Assembly (NCBI GenBank): GCA_035771165.1
Contig: JAWNZC010000216.1
Coordinates: forward strand, 1,858,501-1,922,500
Source of the DNA: Paragorgia papillata
Taxonomy: Eukaryota > Cnidaria > Anthozoa > Scleralcyonacea > Coralliidae
Direction of reading: 5' to 3'
DNA length: 64,000 nucleotides
The position numbers were made by a program, and so were the translations under genes. Shown one piece after another: positions 44,901 through 55,798 of the stretch (its first letter is position 1; each line of letters begins with the position of its first letter). Under the pieces are notes generated by a model. That model did no database searches, was not told the origin of the DNA, and saw only the letters and a list, made by a program, of their open reading frames with translations.

Positions 44901-47900
44901 CTACTCTGGCTTAAAACGTTTTTTGAATGTAGCTTAAATGTTCATAACCCAATGTTTCGACACTCTGATCTGGTGTCTTCATCAGGGGCGATCGTTGTGT
45001 GAAGGAAAGTATAATATTTATTACTAAATGCGCACAGCTTAAGTTAATGCCAAACTAACCGGGAAGATACGACCCATTAAAAACGGGAATATTTCAATGA
45101 ATAATAAAGCGTTTAGCCCGAGAAATGTTTCTTTTCATTTTAAACAGTATGCAGTGCCTGGAATTCTCACCATTTCAGCGGGAGCATGCAGAAATACCGT
45201 TGTAGTAAGTTGTAAACTAATCTAAAACAGTCTGGTGTTAGACAGAGTAAAATAGTCTGGTGTTAGACACAGTAAAATAGTCTGGTGTTAGACATAGTAA
45301 AATAGTCTGGTGTTAGACAGAGTAAAATAGTCTGGTGTCAGACAGAGTAAAATAGTCTGGTGTTAGACAGAGTAAAATAGTCTGGTGTTAGACACAGTAA
45401 AATAGTCTGGTGTTAGACAGAATAAAATAGTCTGGTGTTAGACACAGTAAAATAGTCTGGTGTTAGACAGAATAAAATAGTCTGGTGTTAGACACAGTAA
45501 ATAGTCCGGTGTTAGACACAGTAAAATAGTCTGGTGTTAGACAGAGTAAAATAGTCTGGTGTTAGACACAGTAAAATAGTCTGGTGTTAGACAGAGTAAA
45601 ATAGTCTGGTGTTAGACAGAGTAAAATAGTCTCGTGTTAGACAGAGTAAAATAATCTGGTGTTGGACAGAGTAAAATAGTTTGGTGTTAGACAGAGTAAA
45701 ATAGTCTGGTGTTAGACAGAGTAAAATAATCTGGTGTTAGACAGAGTAAAATAGTCTGGTGTTAGACAGAGTAAAATAATCTGGTGTTAGACAGAGTAAA
45801 ATAGTCTGGTGTTAGACAGAATAAAATAGTCTGGTATTAGACAGAGTAAAATAATCTGGTGTTGGACAGAGTAAAATAGTCTGGTGTTAGACAGAGTAAA
45901 ATAGTCTGGTGTTAGACACAGTAAAATAGTCTGGTGTTAGACAGAATAAAATAGTCTGGTGTTAGACAGAGTAAAATAGTCTGGTGTTAGACAGAATAAA
46001 ATAGTCTGGTGTTAGACAGAGTAAAATAGTCTGGTGTTAGACAGAATAAAATAGTCTGGTATTAGACAGAGTAAAATAATCTGGTGTTGGACAGAGTAAA
46101 ATAGTCTGGTGTTAGACAGAGTAAAATAGTCTGGTGTTAGACACAGTAAAATAGTCTGGTGTTAGACAATAAAATAGTCTGGTGTTAGACAGAGTAAAAT
46201 AGTCTGGTGTTAGACAGAATAAAATAGTCTGGTGTTAGACAGAGTAAAATAGTCTGGTGTTAGACAGAGTAAAATAGTCTGGTGTTAGACAGAGTAAAAT
46301 AGTCTGGTATTAGACAGAGTAAAATAGTCTGGTATTAGACAGAGTAAAATAGTCTGGTGTTAGACACAGTAAAATAGTCTGGTGTTAGACAGAGTAAAAT
46401 AGTCTGGTGTTAGACACAGTAAAATAGTCTGGTGTTAGACACAGTAAAATAGTCTGGTGTTAGACACAGTAAAATAGTCTGGTGTTAGACACAGTAAAAT
46501 AGTCTGGTGTTAGACACAGTAAAAAATAAAGTTGTTCCACAACAACAATGCGAATGAAAGGGTTAAAAAACAACGTATTTTTTCGTTTGCAGATGGCATT
46601 TGCTCTTTTTTTCAACATAATAGGCGTACTTGTGTCTGTTGCCGCAGCTGGAGTGAGTATTGGACTCCTCATTGTCTTTGGCAACATTGTGAGAGACACG
46701 TGTGGGCCGCCGTCTGGTGACACATGTACATGCTATTTAGATGACGACAGTGGCACTATGACTATCTCAACTGAAACTTGTAAGTGATGTTATCATAGCA
46801 ATACCACCTGTAGAAGAACCCACTCACCCACCCACCCACTGACTCACCCACTCACTCACTTGACGAGTTGCTTTATGTCCTTCTTGGACGAATTATAACA
46901 TTAAGTCCTGAATTTTTGGACGACTTTTTGGTAGACTCTGCGTACTATATACATCGCTGTGTTACAGTATCAAAATTGATAACTATTGAGTAATAACTTT
47001 GTAATATAGAGCCATATTGCAATTGTACTTTATCATTTTTATAATCTAGTTTAGTATAGTTAATTTTAAATTTCCTTTGTTAATTTTATAATTTCCTTTG
47101 TAAATTTTATAATTTATCTCTTCCGCATGGGAGGCGAATAAAGAATCTCACTCACTCACTCACTCACTCACTCACTCACTCACTCACTCACTCACTCACT
47201 CACTCACTCACTCACTCACTCACTCACTCACTCACTCACTCACTCACTCACTCACTCACTCACTCACTCACCCATTCACTCACCCATTCACTCACCCACT
47301 CACTCACTCACCCACCCACACACTCACACACTCACTCACTCACTCACTCACTCACTCACTCACTCACTCACTCACTCACTCACTCACTCACTCACTCACT
47401 CACTCACTCACTCACTCACTCACTCACTCACTCACTCACTCACTCACTCACTCACTCACTCACTCACTCACTCACTCACTCACTCACTCACTCACTCACT
47501 CACCCACTCACCCACTCACCCACTCACCCACTCACCCATTCACTCAATGTCATGGCGGATGGTCATGCCGAACGGGGCTCCGCCAGAGTTCGAGCAAATA
47601 GTCGTAATTTAGCTGAATCATTATCGAGTTTAATTGAACATGACTCCTTAGACTCAAGTCAGGTTTTGTCGAATGAATTTACTCATGAATTGACTGCTAA
47701 ATACTTGGAAGAATTGTTGGCTGAGATTTCAAACACGTCAAGTGAAGCTGTTATTCAGAAGTTGGCCAAAGAAGGTGCCCAAAAGTTAAATAGAATACGC
47801 GATATAATGTTGGCGTACTCCATTTCTAAATGGCCAGAGTGTCCGAAGGAAAAGCTGTGTAGGAGAATAACGCGTACGGGTGGAAGAACGGCAGTTGAGA

Positions 47901-50900
47901 AGCTTGCCACCGATATTGTTATTTTGACGAAATATGGAAGCTCAGGAGAGTTGTCGGATGAGTTAGCGGAAATTTTCCAAAAGTCAAAGGCAATCGGAAA
48001 CGTTTCGGTTTCAATGCTGAACTCGTCACTTTCAACTGGAGGCAGTCAGACGTCCACAGAAGAACTAACAAAAAACGTTCTCTTGCTGTTAGAAAATATG
48101 GATGTGAAACTATGTGAAGCCAAGGAGAACTATCTTGAGTCTATTACTGACATGAAATCAGAAGTCGAGATTTTAAAAGCACGTCTTCTGGAGAAAGATT
48201 CGAAAATAGATATGTTAGAATCGGAAATAGCTACCATCAAGGGACGTTATAAAATAGACTATCAACTTCTACGAGGAAAATATGAAGATTGTAAGTCAGA
48301 AATTGAACTATTGAAGGAGAACCAAACGAAATTAGAGCAGAAATATTCAAATTTGATTTATGATTTATTTATGATTTATTAAGCTTCAGCACATTACATA
48401 AAAACAGTAAAAAATGCTAGGGATATCGCAACAGGTTTGACCCCAATTACTGCGGTCCCGATAAACTAAAAACATTAAAATTACATAATATAAATACAAT
48501 AGTTAAAAACAACAATTTATACTGTTAACAAGAGACCTAGCTCTTTTGCATTTAATACACACAGACTTCCAGGTTCTCGGATCTTCTGTGTCATACGATT
48601 TTGTTAGAGCATCGCGGTAGTATAGTACTAGTCCGTCTTTAAAAGAGCTAAAAGATTTGTTCTTGTTTCTCAAGTCTGAATTAAGAATATTCCAGACTTT
48701 GGTAGTTCTAATAAAATAAGATGTCTGAAAAGTTACAGTTCTTGCAAAAGGAACAGTTAGACTTATACAGTCATCATTGGATGAGCTTCGAGTTTTCCTT
48801 GAGGAGACGGCAACAAGACGCACGCCGTGTGATACAGACGCCATACCATTAATTATTTTATAAAGCATAACTAAATCCAGATATTCATGCCAGTAGGTAA
48901 TAGGCAATAGGTTGAGCTTGTTTAGCCTGGTGGGATAAGGGATGTCGGACATATAACCGAGGTTTAGGATGTACTTCGTCGCCCTCCTCTGCACCTTTTC
49001 GATGGCACTGATCGATTCAATGGTTTGAGGACACCATACCTGGGAGGCATAACCCAATTGACTTCGTATAAGTTGTAGATATAATGACCTTCTTGCTTGG
49101 ATGTCAACCATCTCTAACGTGGAACGCCTAACCAAACCAAGCAATTTATTAGCTTTGGAGCGTAAATCATTTACCTGACTTTTCCAATTAAGTGTGGAAT
49201 CAATCTTGATTCCCAGGTCTGACTCTGTACTAACTTGGTTAATTGTGTGGTCATTTAGCTGGTACGTTGTTACAATCGGGGACCTTTTTCTGGTTATAGA
49301 TAGAACTTTGCACTTTGGCTTGTTAAAGTGTAAATAGTGATCACTTGACCAAGACTCGAGGTTTAATATGTCTTTTTGAAGTAGAGCCGTATCAATTGAA
49401 GACCGGATAGTTCTAAATTTAATTTACGAAAGAACGTTGAGCGAGGAAATAACAGATCAAGAAAACATGAAGAAACAAAGGAAATGCGAAATAGAGAAAA
49501 TCCCAGTGCGCCGCACATGAACAATGGGTCAGATGGAATCATGTCATATGCAAATGCAGCCATTGCAGAAAATCAGTCTAACGAGACTAGTGGTAATGTG
49601 CCAGAAAATGCAAATTCGGACGACATAGTGGCTAGACAACAAGAAGCTCAACTAAATCAAACATTAATTTGTGATTCAAATTCGCCTTGTGTTCAAGATG
49701 AGGTTCGTGACAAGCTACCAAGACTCAGGCGCAATGAAAATAAAGAAAGTTATTCTTTGCCGCCCACAGAAGACAACAACACGGAAGAAAATGGAAACCC
49801 CGATAATGATTTCATTGGTGTAGAAAGAATTACCACAAAACGATTTTACCTCGGGGGTGTTAAAGAGGGTGCGAATGCCGAAAAGATAAAAGCATATATG
49901 ATTAATGGTGGCGTTGTTCCGTCTATGGTTCGTGTAATTACAAGTAATAGAAAAGGAACTGTGGCTGTAAAACTTAGCGTTTTGACAAAAGATTCCAAGA
50001 CCGTGTCGATAAATGAGTTTTGGCCTACAAATGTTTATGTTCGACCCTGGTTGTCCGTTGACAAGTGGTCTGAGAAGCTGAAAGATCGAGAACAAATTAA
50101 GAAATGAGCTCTCTTAGTTTTATATGCTGGAATTGCTCTGGCATTTATGGTAATTTTGTATATGCAAGAGAATTACTCAAGGATACAGATGTTTTAGCGC
50201 TCTCGGAACATTGGTTGTATAAAGACGAACTTTGTTTTTTAAATTCTTTAGACAGTGATTTTGACGTTTATGCAACAAGCAGCTCCCTAAATAGTGATAC
50301 TTCTAGATGGAAACGTGGCCAGGGTGGTGTTGCATTATTTTGGAGAAAAACGATCGAAGTTAAAAAACTTACAGCAACGGACAGAATGATCGCTATTAAG
50401 ATTAAATCTGATTCTGGTGAAGATATCGTGATATGCAGTGTCTACTTACCATCAACTAACCGTTCTATGGAGGAATTCCGTCAAACACTTACCGCGTTGG
50501 AGCTGCTTTGCCTCAAGGAGAAGGGTGATAACAATTTGATTATTCTTGGAGATTTTAATGCGCATATACCCGGTGAAAGAACTATAAGCCGGGGGAACAC
50601 AAGAGGGCGTTTAGTTAAAGAAGTGTTAAGTGCACTAGATCTGACTGCTGTTAATCTGAGATTAAGTTGTAAAGGTCCAAAGCACACCTACGAATCATCC
50701 GATTCCTTCTCATTAATTGATTACATTTGCATAGACAGCGCGCTGTTTGAAAAATTAAGGCATTCTGAAGTAATGAATATGCACTCCGACAATATCACAC
50801 ACCATCTACCTGTCAAAACGACCTTAGAAGTCTCAAAGAGACACGTTTTTTTCAACTAAAAGGACGAATGCACCACCAAAGGTAAAGTGGAAGAAATGCA

Positions 50901-53900
50901 CAATTGAAAATATTGAAAAGTACAAAGCTTGTTTAGAAGAGGAACTTAGCAATCTCGATGGTGAATTACTGGATGACTTTGATAATATTGAGAAATATGC
51001 TTGTACAGTCGCCAAAAGCATACAGACTGCCAGCTCCGTTTTGCCTCATGCGACATACAAAAGGTATATTAAACCCTACTGGAACAAGAAACTGAATATA
51101 CTCAGAAATATGGTGGCTACAAAACGTAAAGTATGGATAACTGATGGCTGGCCAAGGGGAGCGAACTATAAAAGCTACTCGGAGTACAAAGAAGCTAAAC
51201 GAATGTTTCGAAAAGAACAGCGACGTTGCATAGAAGTATATACACAAGAAGAGTATGCCAAAATTTCGGACGCGTTTGAACACGACTATGACAGATTTTG
51301 GAAGCTTGTCAATTTACGAAAGCGTAACAAAAAAGATCCACCGACCCTAGAAGTTGACAAAAAGATAGTGCATGATCCAAAAGAAATTGCTGAATTATGG
51401 GCGGACTATTTCGAAAATCTTCATAAGCCCTCTGAAGTAAACAACATTACTGCAGAAGCAAGCAATTCTAAAGATATTGCGTTTGAAATTCTCTCAATTG
51501 CCGAAAAACAGAGTGAGAGCGATGGTATTCTTTCATCTCCGTTTACAGTCATGGAAGTTGAGAATGTTGTCAAGAATCTGCCAAGTGGCAAAGCTCCAGG
51601 CCATGATGCGGTATGTTACGAACATGTTAAATATGCGGGTTCAACTTTATTGTTTTATCTCGTTTTGTTGTTCAACGCTATCGTTGCATTAGAATATGTT
51701 CCAACTTGTTTCAAATTAGCATTTAAAATTCCCATTCCAAAAGGTAATGCAAAACATTCTAAAACCTTTGATGATCATCGGGGAATTAGTCTGTTACCAG
51801 TTTTAGATAAAATCCTTCAAAGACTTGTTCTGAACAGAATTTTAAAACAGCCGAATTCAAGAATTCATCGTCTCCAAGGAGCCTATCAAAGTCAGCAAAG
51901 CGCATTGACAACTGCCTTCCTGATTGACGAAACCATCAAAAGCTGCTGCGAAGAGAGTGATAAAGTATACGCTTGTTTTGTTGACATAACCAAAGCCTTT
52001 GATCGTATGTGGATTGATGCGATGCTATATAAATTATATCATCACATCCAAATAAAAGGGAAAACTTGGCGACTTATACGGAATTGGTATTTAGATATGA
52101 AAGAAGTTGTTTTGATTCATGGATCATATTCTAGGGCATATACCTTGTTACAGGGAACTAGACAAGGTGGCATTCTTTCCCCCTGGCTATTTTTAGTCTA
52201 TATCAATGACTTAATTACTGAATTGGAACAAAGCAAACAGGGCGTGTGTCTCTATAATATATTTTATGGCTCGCTAATGTTCGCTGACGATTTGACGGTA
52301 TTATCCCGATTAAAGACAGGCCTTGATCACCTATTACAGACGCTGAGCACTTACGGTAGGGTATGGAGAATTGTTTTCAACGTGAAAAAGACAGTTACTT
52401 TGGTATTTGGGGAGAGGACTTCGAAGAGTCCAGTACCCATAAGAAACTGGTTTCTTGGAAACGTTTTCAATTGAAGAGAAGAAAACGTGGAAAAATTTAG
52501 GAATGATATGGAATGCCGACAGTAACTCTCAAGATATAGTAGACTTGGCGATAAGCAAGGGTTTCGAGGCAATTGCTTTGTTGGCTAGTGTAGGGTGTCG
52601 CCATGGCGGTTTAAATCCCAGGATCTCGGTTAAATTATGGAAAAGCGTGGCTCTACCATATATGCTGTATGGATGCGAATTGTGGTATTTAAACTTGCAA
52701 CAATTCAAGAAACTTGACAAAATAGTCAATGTGTTTAGTAGGATTGCACAATCCTTGCTACCGGGTACTTCTGGATCAGCAGCAAGAGGTCTTCTGGGTT
52801 TAGTAAGCATCAAGACAGAAATCAGTGTACGAAAGCTCTACTTTTTAGGAAGAATTATAAATTCCAGTTTAGGTCTTGCGTACCGAAAACTGTTTGTCCG
52901 TCGACTTATAAAATGGAAATGGAGAAGCGAGAAAATCACCGGTTTTATTCCAAATATTATCAAAATTTTGGAAGAGTTTGAACTCTTGGGTTATGTTGAA
53001 GATTTCATTAGGAATGATTGTTTTCCTTCAAAAGAACGATGGAAGAAAGTCGTCAATAACGCTATTTACAAAAGAGAGGAATCGATTTGGTTTGAGAAAA
53101 TTAATCAAAAACCTGTCCTTAAATTGTACTTGTGTGCTCATCCTTTCCTGCAGTTAAGCAAGTGGTATGAAGTGTGGGATTACGCACCAACATATTCCCA
53201 ATTGGTTGTCGATGCTATACGTTTGTTATGTGGTTCTCTTAAAATTGATAACGATAGACTAGGAAACCCCGGCACTCAATCTGGAACATGTTCTGCATGT
53301 GCACGTGTATTCAACAACCCAGTACATCATGCGTTTCTATACTGTTCAGCCACCCAAAATGCAAGGGAAAACTGGTGGACATGGATAACGGATAATCTAC
53401 CAATCACGGTTGTTTCCTTTTTTAACTCTGCCGAAGATAATCAACTGATTCAAATACAACTGGGAGATCTATCAAATGTTAATGAAAATGTCGAAAATAA
53501 CTTTTTGTCGAAATAGTTTTTGGCTAGAAAATGCTCGTTTGATTTCACACTGTGTGCAGAACTCGCTCTTTGACTCATTCGATTAAAATAGTGACGTTAA
53601 TTTAATTTATTTTTAATTGTATTTAGTAATAATTTTGTAAATTTCTCTTCAGAATTGGAGGCAATAAATAGAATTTACTCACTCACCCATTCACTCACCC
53701 ATTCACTCACTCACTCACTCACTCACTCACTCACTCACTCACTCACTCACTCACTGACTCACTCACTGACTCACTCACTCACTCACTCACTCACTCACTC
53801 ACTCACTCACTCACTCACTCACTCACTCACTCACTCACTCACTCACTCACTCACTCACTCACTCACTCACTCACTCACTCACTCACTCACTCACCCACTC

Positions 53901-54935
53901 ACTCACCCATTCACTCACCCATTCACTCACTCACTCACTCACTCACTCACTCACTCACTCACTCACTCACTCACTCACTCACTCACTCACTCACTCACTC
54001 ACTCACTCACTCACTCACTCACTCACTCACTCACTCACTCACTCACCCATTCACTCACCCACTCACTCACCCATTCACTCACCCACTCACTCACTCACCC
54101 ACCCACTCACCCACTCACTCACCCACCCACTCACCCACCCACCCACTCACCCACCCAACCCAACCCACTCACCCACCCACCCACCCACCCACCCACCCAC
54201 TCACTCACTCACCCACTCACTCACTCACCCACCCACCCACCCACCCACCCACTCACCCCACCCACCCATCCACCCACCCACCCACCCACCCACTCACCCA
54301 CCCACTCACTCACTCACTCAAACTCACTCACTCACTCACCTCGTCATTTGTTTATTTATTCATTCATTTCTTTATCTTGTTTCAACAGTTGACATGAGCT
54401 GCAGTGACATCGATACATTGCACAACATTATGATTGCCATGGTGGTTGTATTTGGTATCTTAACAATAGTAACTTTTACTGCTTCGATTTATGGCTGTAT
54501 GGGCACTTGCTGTGTTCCTGCTGTAAGTAAATTTATTTAACAAAATCTACTTATCAATCTACTTATTCGTTCGTTCGTTCGTTCGTTCGTTCGTTCGTTC
54601 GTTCGTTCGTTCGTTCCTTCCTTCCTTCCTTCCTTCCTTCTCTTCTTCTTCCTCCCTCCCTCCCTCCCTCATTTATATTCAATCTCTCTCCATCGCTCTT
54701 CCTTTATTAATCCCCTTGTTTCGTCGTCTGCCTGTTATCCCCCTCCCATAACATTTTACGGTTATATTTCTAGGACACCATTGTGGTTGTAGCTGGTGGA
54801 ATACCAGTTCAAGGAGGAAGTACAGTCGTTGTTCAATCCAATCAATCTACAATGCATGGCTACGCAGCCCCTCCACCAAGCTACGCTCAACAATTTGGCG
54901 ACGGCAACCCACTCGTGAAGAACATGGCTATTTGA
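41938..54935 (+). CDS. Gene E: MS4A/CD20-like four-transmembrane protein, 5 exons
   Basis: Exons are 41938-42087, 45148-45204, 46593-46779, 54389-54522 and 54774-54935 (150+57+187+134+162 nt). They join in phase to give 229 residues. The start MVMSR matches genes A and C. Membrane segments lie near residues 9-33, 45-64, 70-94 and about 140-175. The loop from exon 3 has C..CxC..C (DTCGPP, DTCTCYL, STETC). Exon 4 ends in GCMGTCCVPA. The 53-residue tail has Gln/Ser/Val-rich repeats and APPPSYAQQ, a PPxY motif. Intron 3 is 7.6 kb because of a retrotransposon and its (CTCA)n arrays, all in transcript orientation. No clear TATA box was seen upstream. Confidence 0.88.
42088..42964. other. Intron 1 of gene E, proximal part
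   Basis: Nothing firm. AGCGACGTTTGACC(T)AGG occurs in both orientations (about 42110 and 42193), marking a small foldback. TTCGGACAGGAAAGAGTTA at about 42300 is a solo piece of the 110-bp repeat seen in gene A. Confidence 0.45.
42965..43185. repeat. Inverted repeat (foldback element)
   Basis: Arms run from TATGTTAATTCGCATGC through GGTAACGTTTCCAAGCG to their inverses. The inner ACGTTTCCAAGCGTTTTCG / CGAAAACGCTTGGAAACGT match is perfect. Confidence 0.75.
43186..43500. other. Intron 1 of gene E, middle part
   Basis: About 300 bases in which I see no exon, array or element end. Confidence 0.4.
43500..44040. repeat. CTGAYGAAG...GAAACGT palindromic repeat and inverse 120-bp units
   Basis: Contains CTCTCTGACGAAGGGCC..CGAAACGTTAGATTCC (43530), a CTCTGTTTCGGCAGTATAT end (also near 61290 and 63775), and two units of the 120-bp repeat on the opposite strand from those at 41105 (43795-44040). 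Confidence 0.8.
44242..44722. mobile_element. TTAA-flanked foldback element, intron 1 of gene E
   Basis: TTAA then AGTGCCCCTGACCTCGACAG at the left; CTGTCGAGGTCAGGGGCACT then TTAA at the right (TTAA at 44238-44241 and 44723-44726). Arms of about 190 bases are nearly complete inverses. No coding. piggyBac-type insertion is inferred from TTAA. Confidence 0.82.
44909..45147. repeat. Segment duplicated with gene D (matches 35949-36189)
   Basis: Begins TGGCTTAAAACGTTTTTTG and includes ATGTTTCGACACTCTGATC, GGTGTCTTCATCAGGGG, then about 150 bases leading into the exon 2 acceptor. It marks the 5' edge of the D/E duplication. Confidence 0.85.
45225..46528. repeat. 25-bp minisatellite, intron 2 of gene E
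   Basis: About 52 units (TCTGGTGTTAGACAGAGTAAAATAG and variants). Same family and transcript-relative orientation as the arrays in gene D and upstream of gene A. It ends in GTTCCACAACAACAATGCG about 50 bases before exon 3. Confidence 0.95.
46815..47548. repeat. (CTCA)n arrays around a truncated retroelement 3' end, intron 3 of gene E
   Basis: A short CTCA/CCCA run (46815-46860), then about 290 bases ending GGGAGGCGAATAAAGAAT, then 400 bases of (CTCA)n. The middle piece ends like the 3' UTR of the full element (GGAGGCAATAAA), so it is a 5'-truncated relative with its tail. Confidence 0.85.
47552..48354 (+). CDS. ORF1, N-terminal part (coiled coil), interrupted
   Basis: Starts MADGHAERGSARVRAN. 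The first 100 residues are mixed helical (SKWPECPKEKLCRRITRTGG is a basic stretch). Residues about 175-268 form a heptad-rich coiled coil (KSEVEILKARLLEKDSK, KYEDCKSEIELLKENQ), as in the trimerising ORF1 proteins of many non-LTR elements. The native frame stops making sense at about 48354, where the opposite-strand retroelement begins. The frame stays open by chance to 48382. Confidence 0.72.
48349..49413 (-). mobile_element. Second non-LTR retrotransposon, 5'-truncated, nested in ORF1
   Basis: On the minus strand the element runs from 49413 to a 3' end of ATAAATCAAT-type repeats at about 48350-48378. The frame codes the end of a polymerase: WSSDHYLHFNKPKCKVL, then ESDLGIKIDSTLNWKSQV, then (48503-49144) LIRSQLGYASQVWCPQT, RRATKYILNLGYM and KVWNILNSDLRNKN. 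These are the thumb and C-terminal modules of Jockey/CR1-like elements, different from the host element. AAATTT borders both sides and may be the target duplication. Confidence 0.82.
49414..50107 (+). CDS. ORF1, C-terminal part (putative RNA-binding domain)
   Basis: An open frame runs from the nested insertion to a TGA at 50105-50107; the first Met is at 49484. The N-terminal half is Asn/Glu/Ser-rich. The C-terminal half (RFYLGGVKEGANAEKIKAY, RVITSNRKGTVAVKLSV, TNVYVRPW) has the spacing of the compact RNA-binding fold found in ORF1 proteins of invertebrate non-LTR elements. The left part may be in a different frame, in which case it would end shortly after the junction and this would be a separate ORF. 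Confidence 0.6.
50104..50859 (+). CDS. ORF2, APE-type endonuclease domain
   Basis: The ATG overlaps the stop of the previous frame (ATGA at 50104-50107). Endonuclease landmarks in order: CWNCSGI, ALSEHWL (catalytic Glu), GGVALFW, CSVYLPS (Tyr), ILGDFNAH (Asp/Asn), SLIDYI (Asp) and SDNITHHLPV (terminal Asp/His pair). It cleaves target DNA to prime reverse transcription. The frame ends early at 50857-50859 because of a single-base shift in a run of seven T (50849-50855). Reading on in the next frame gives the linker STKRTNAPPKVKWKK that leads into the polymerase. Confidence 0.85.
   Translation: MSSLSFICWNCSGIYGNFVYARELLKDTDVLALSEHWLYKDELCFLNSLDSDFDVYATSSSLNSDTSRWKRGQGGVALFWRKTIEVKKLTATDRMIAIKIKSDSGEDIVICSVYLPSTNRSMEEFRQTLTALELLCLKEKGDNNLIILGDFNAHIPGERTISRGNTRGRLVKEVLSALDLTAVNLRLSCKGPKHTYESSDSFSLIDYICIDSALFEKLRHSEVMNMHSDNITHHLPVKTTLEVSKRHVFFN
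50860..52474 (+). CDS. ORF2, reverse transcriptase domain
   Basis: Continuation of ORF2 after the shift; the ATG at 51041 is internal. Linker RYIKPYWNKKLNIL, then SGKAPGHDAVCYEHV, CFVDITKAFDRMW (motif A, Asp), GTRQGGILSPWLF (motif B) and FADDLTVLS (motif C, FADD). The frame ends at 52474 after another one-base shift in a T run near 52461. The gene D copy reads through the same place, so the shift is private to this copy. Confidence 0.85.
52455..53516 (+). CDS. ORF2, C-terminal domain with zinc-knuckle-like motif
   Basis: After the second shift, KKTWKNLGMIW and GCRHGGLNPRISVKLWKS, then SLLPGTSGSAARGLLGL, RWKW-type and GFIPNIIKIL modules. Near the end is a Cys-His pattern, C-x2-C-x8/9-H-x4-C (CSACARVF..HHAFLYC), common at the end of non-LTR polymerases and thought to bind nucleic acid. 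Stop at 53514-53516, then a 160-base 3' UTR with AATAAA and the (CTCA)n tail. Confidence 0.82.
   Translation: METFSIEEKKTWKNLGMIWNADSNSQDIVDLAISKGFEAIALLASVGCRHGGLNPRISVKLWKSVALPYMLYGCELWYLNLQQFKKLDKIVNVFSRIAQSLLPGTSGSAARGLLGLVSIKTEISVRKLYFLGRIINSSLGLAYRKLFVRRLIKWKWRSEKITGFIPNIIKILEEFELLGYVEDFIRNDCFPSKERWKKVVNNAIYKREESIWFEKINQKPVLKLYLCAHPFLQLSKWYEVWDYAPTYSQLVVDAIRLLCGSLKIDNDRLGNPGTQSGTCSACARVFNNPVHHAFLYCSATQNARENWWTWITDNLPITVVSFFNSAEDNQLIQIQLGDLSNVNENVENNFLSK
53681..54340. repeat. (CTCA)n/(CCCA)n array, intron 3 of gene E
   Basis: 660 bases of CTCA with interspersed CCCA and CCATTCACTCA variants. It acts as the 3' tail and target of the retroelement and ends 49 bases before exon 4. The long THSLTHSL frame over it is an artefact. 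Confidence 0.95.
54566..54670. repeat. (TTCG)n, (CTTC)n, (CTCC)n microsatellite, intron 4 of gene E
   Basis: Three successive tetranucleotide runs. In gene D the counterpart of the later part of this intron (from TTCCATCTCTCTTCC) is retained, while the run and exon 4 are lost. Confidence 0.92.
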
Positions 54936-55209
54936 TAACCACACGGAAACCAATTCTCAAAAGATCCTTTTTTGACGTTCTAGTTTGTAGGTCTTACAGG
55001 CCATAGGGCCTGAAGATGATGAAATGATTAGTATGTAGGAGTTTATAGCTGACAAGCTTTTGTTGTTCTTTCTTATGGCAGTTATGTGATGTATTAACCA
55101 GTATTCTTATCCTAGCGTAATATATACCTGTTGTGTTAAACAATTCGCGTAAAACGTAAATTGTTTCATGGGATGAGAATAACAATGTTTTCCTAGAATT
55201 TGGTAATCA

Positions 55210-55798
55210 TTAAAATAGTGTTTAGATAAAGCAAAGTGAAAAGGTGGTAAAGTGCTGAGAAAAGTTTTAATAACGAAATACTGACGTTTCAAGCAGAGCC
55301 CTTCATCAGAGTAAAAAGTAGAGTGTTGTGTAGGCAGTGTTTAGATAAAGCAAAGTGAAAAGATGGTAAACTGCTGAGAATAGCTTTAATAACGATATAC
55401 TGACGTTTCAAGCAGAGTCCTTCATCAGAGTAAAAAGTAGAGTGTTGTGTAGGCGGTGTTTTAGATAGAGCAAAGTGAAAAGATGGTAAACTACTGAGAA
55501 TAGTTTTGATAACGAAATACTGACGTTTCAAGCAGAGCTCTTCATCAGGGTAAAAAGTAGAGTGCTGTGTAGGCAGTGTTTTAGATAGAGCAAAGTGAAA
55601 AGATGGTAAACTGCTGAGAATAGCTTTAATAACGATATACTGACGTTTCAAGCAGAGTTCTTCATCAGAGTAAAAAGTAGAGTGGTGTGTAGGCAGTGTT
55701 TTAGATAGAGCAAAGTGAAAAGATGGTAAACTGTTGAGAATAGTTTTGATAACGAAATACTGACGTTTCAAGCAGAGCCCTTCATCAGAGTAAAAAGT
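55210..55798. repeat. 120-bp tandem repeat, about 5 copies, downstream of gene E
   Basis: Same family and orientation as at 41105-41665. It starts about 275 bases after the gene E stop. The two arrays therefore bracket gene E. Confidence 0.93.

Larger units (their letters stand above)
47549..53680 (+). mobile_element. Non-LTR retrotransposon inserted in (CTCA)n, near full length
   Basis: The element starts directly at the edge of the (CTCA)n array, with its first ATG a few bases in. It ends with TTCAGAATTGGAGGCAATAA followed by (CTCA)n again. Order: ORF1 part 1, nested foreign element, ORF1 part 2, apurinic-type endonuclease, polymerase, zinc-knuckle-like C terminus. The nested insertion and two single-base frameshifts make it inactive. 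The clade was not determined; the polymerase is of the group with APE endonuclease. Confidence 0.85.

Noticed and set aside
53655..54392. 245-codon THSL-repeat frame
   Set aside because: Direct translation of (CTCA)n, which is the retroelement tail and intron 3 of gene E.
36190..54935. Genes D and E as one long gene
   Set aside because: A complete exon 1 with start codon lies between them (41938), and the D tail exon has its own stop; D is better read as a partial duplicate.
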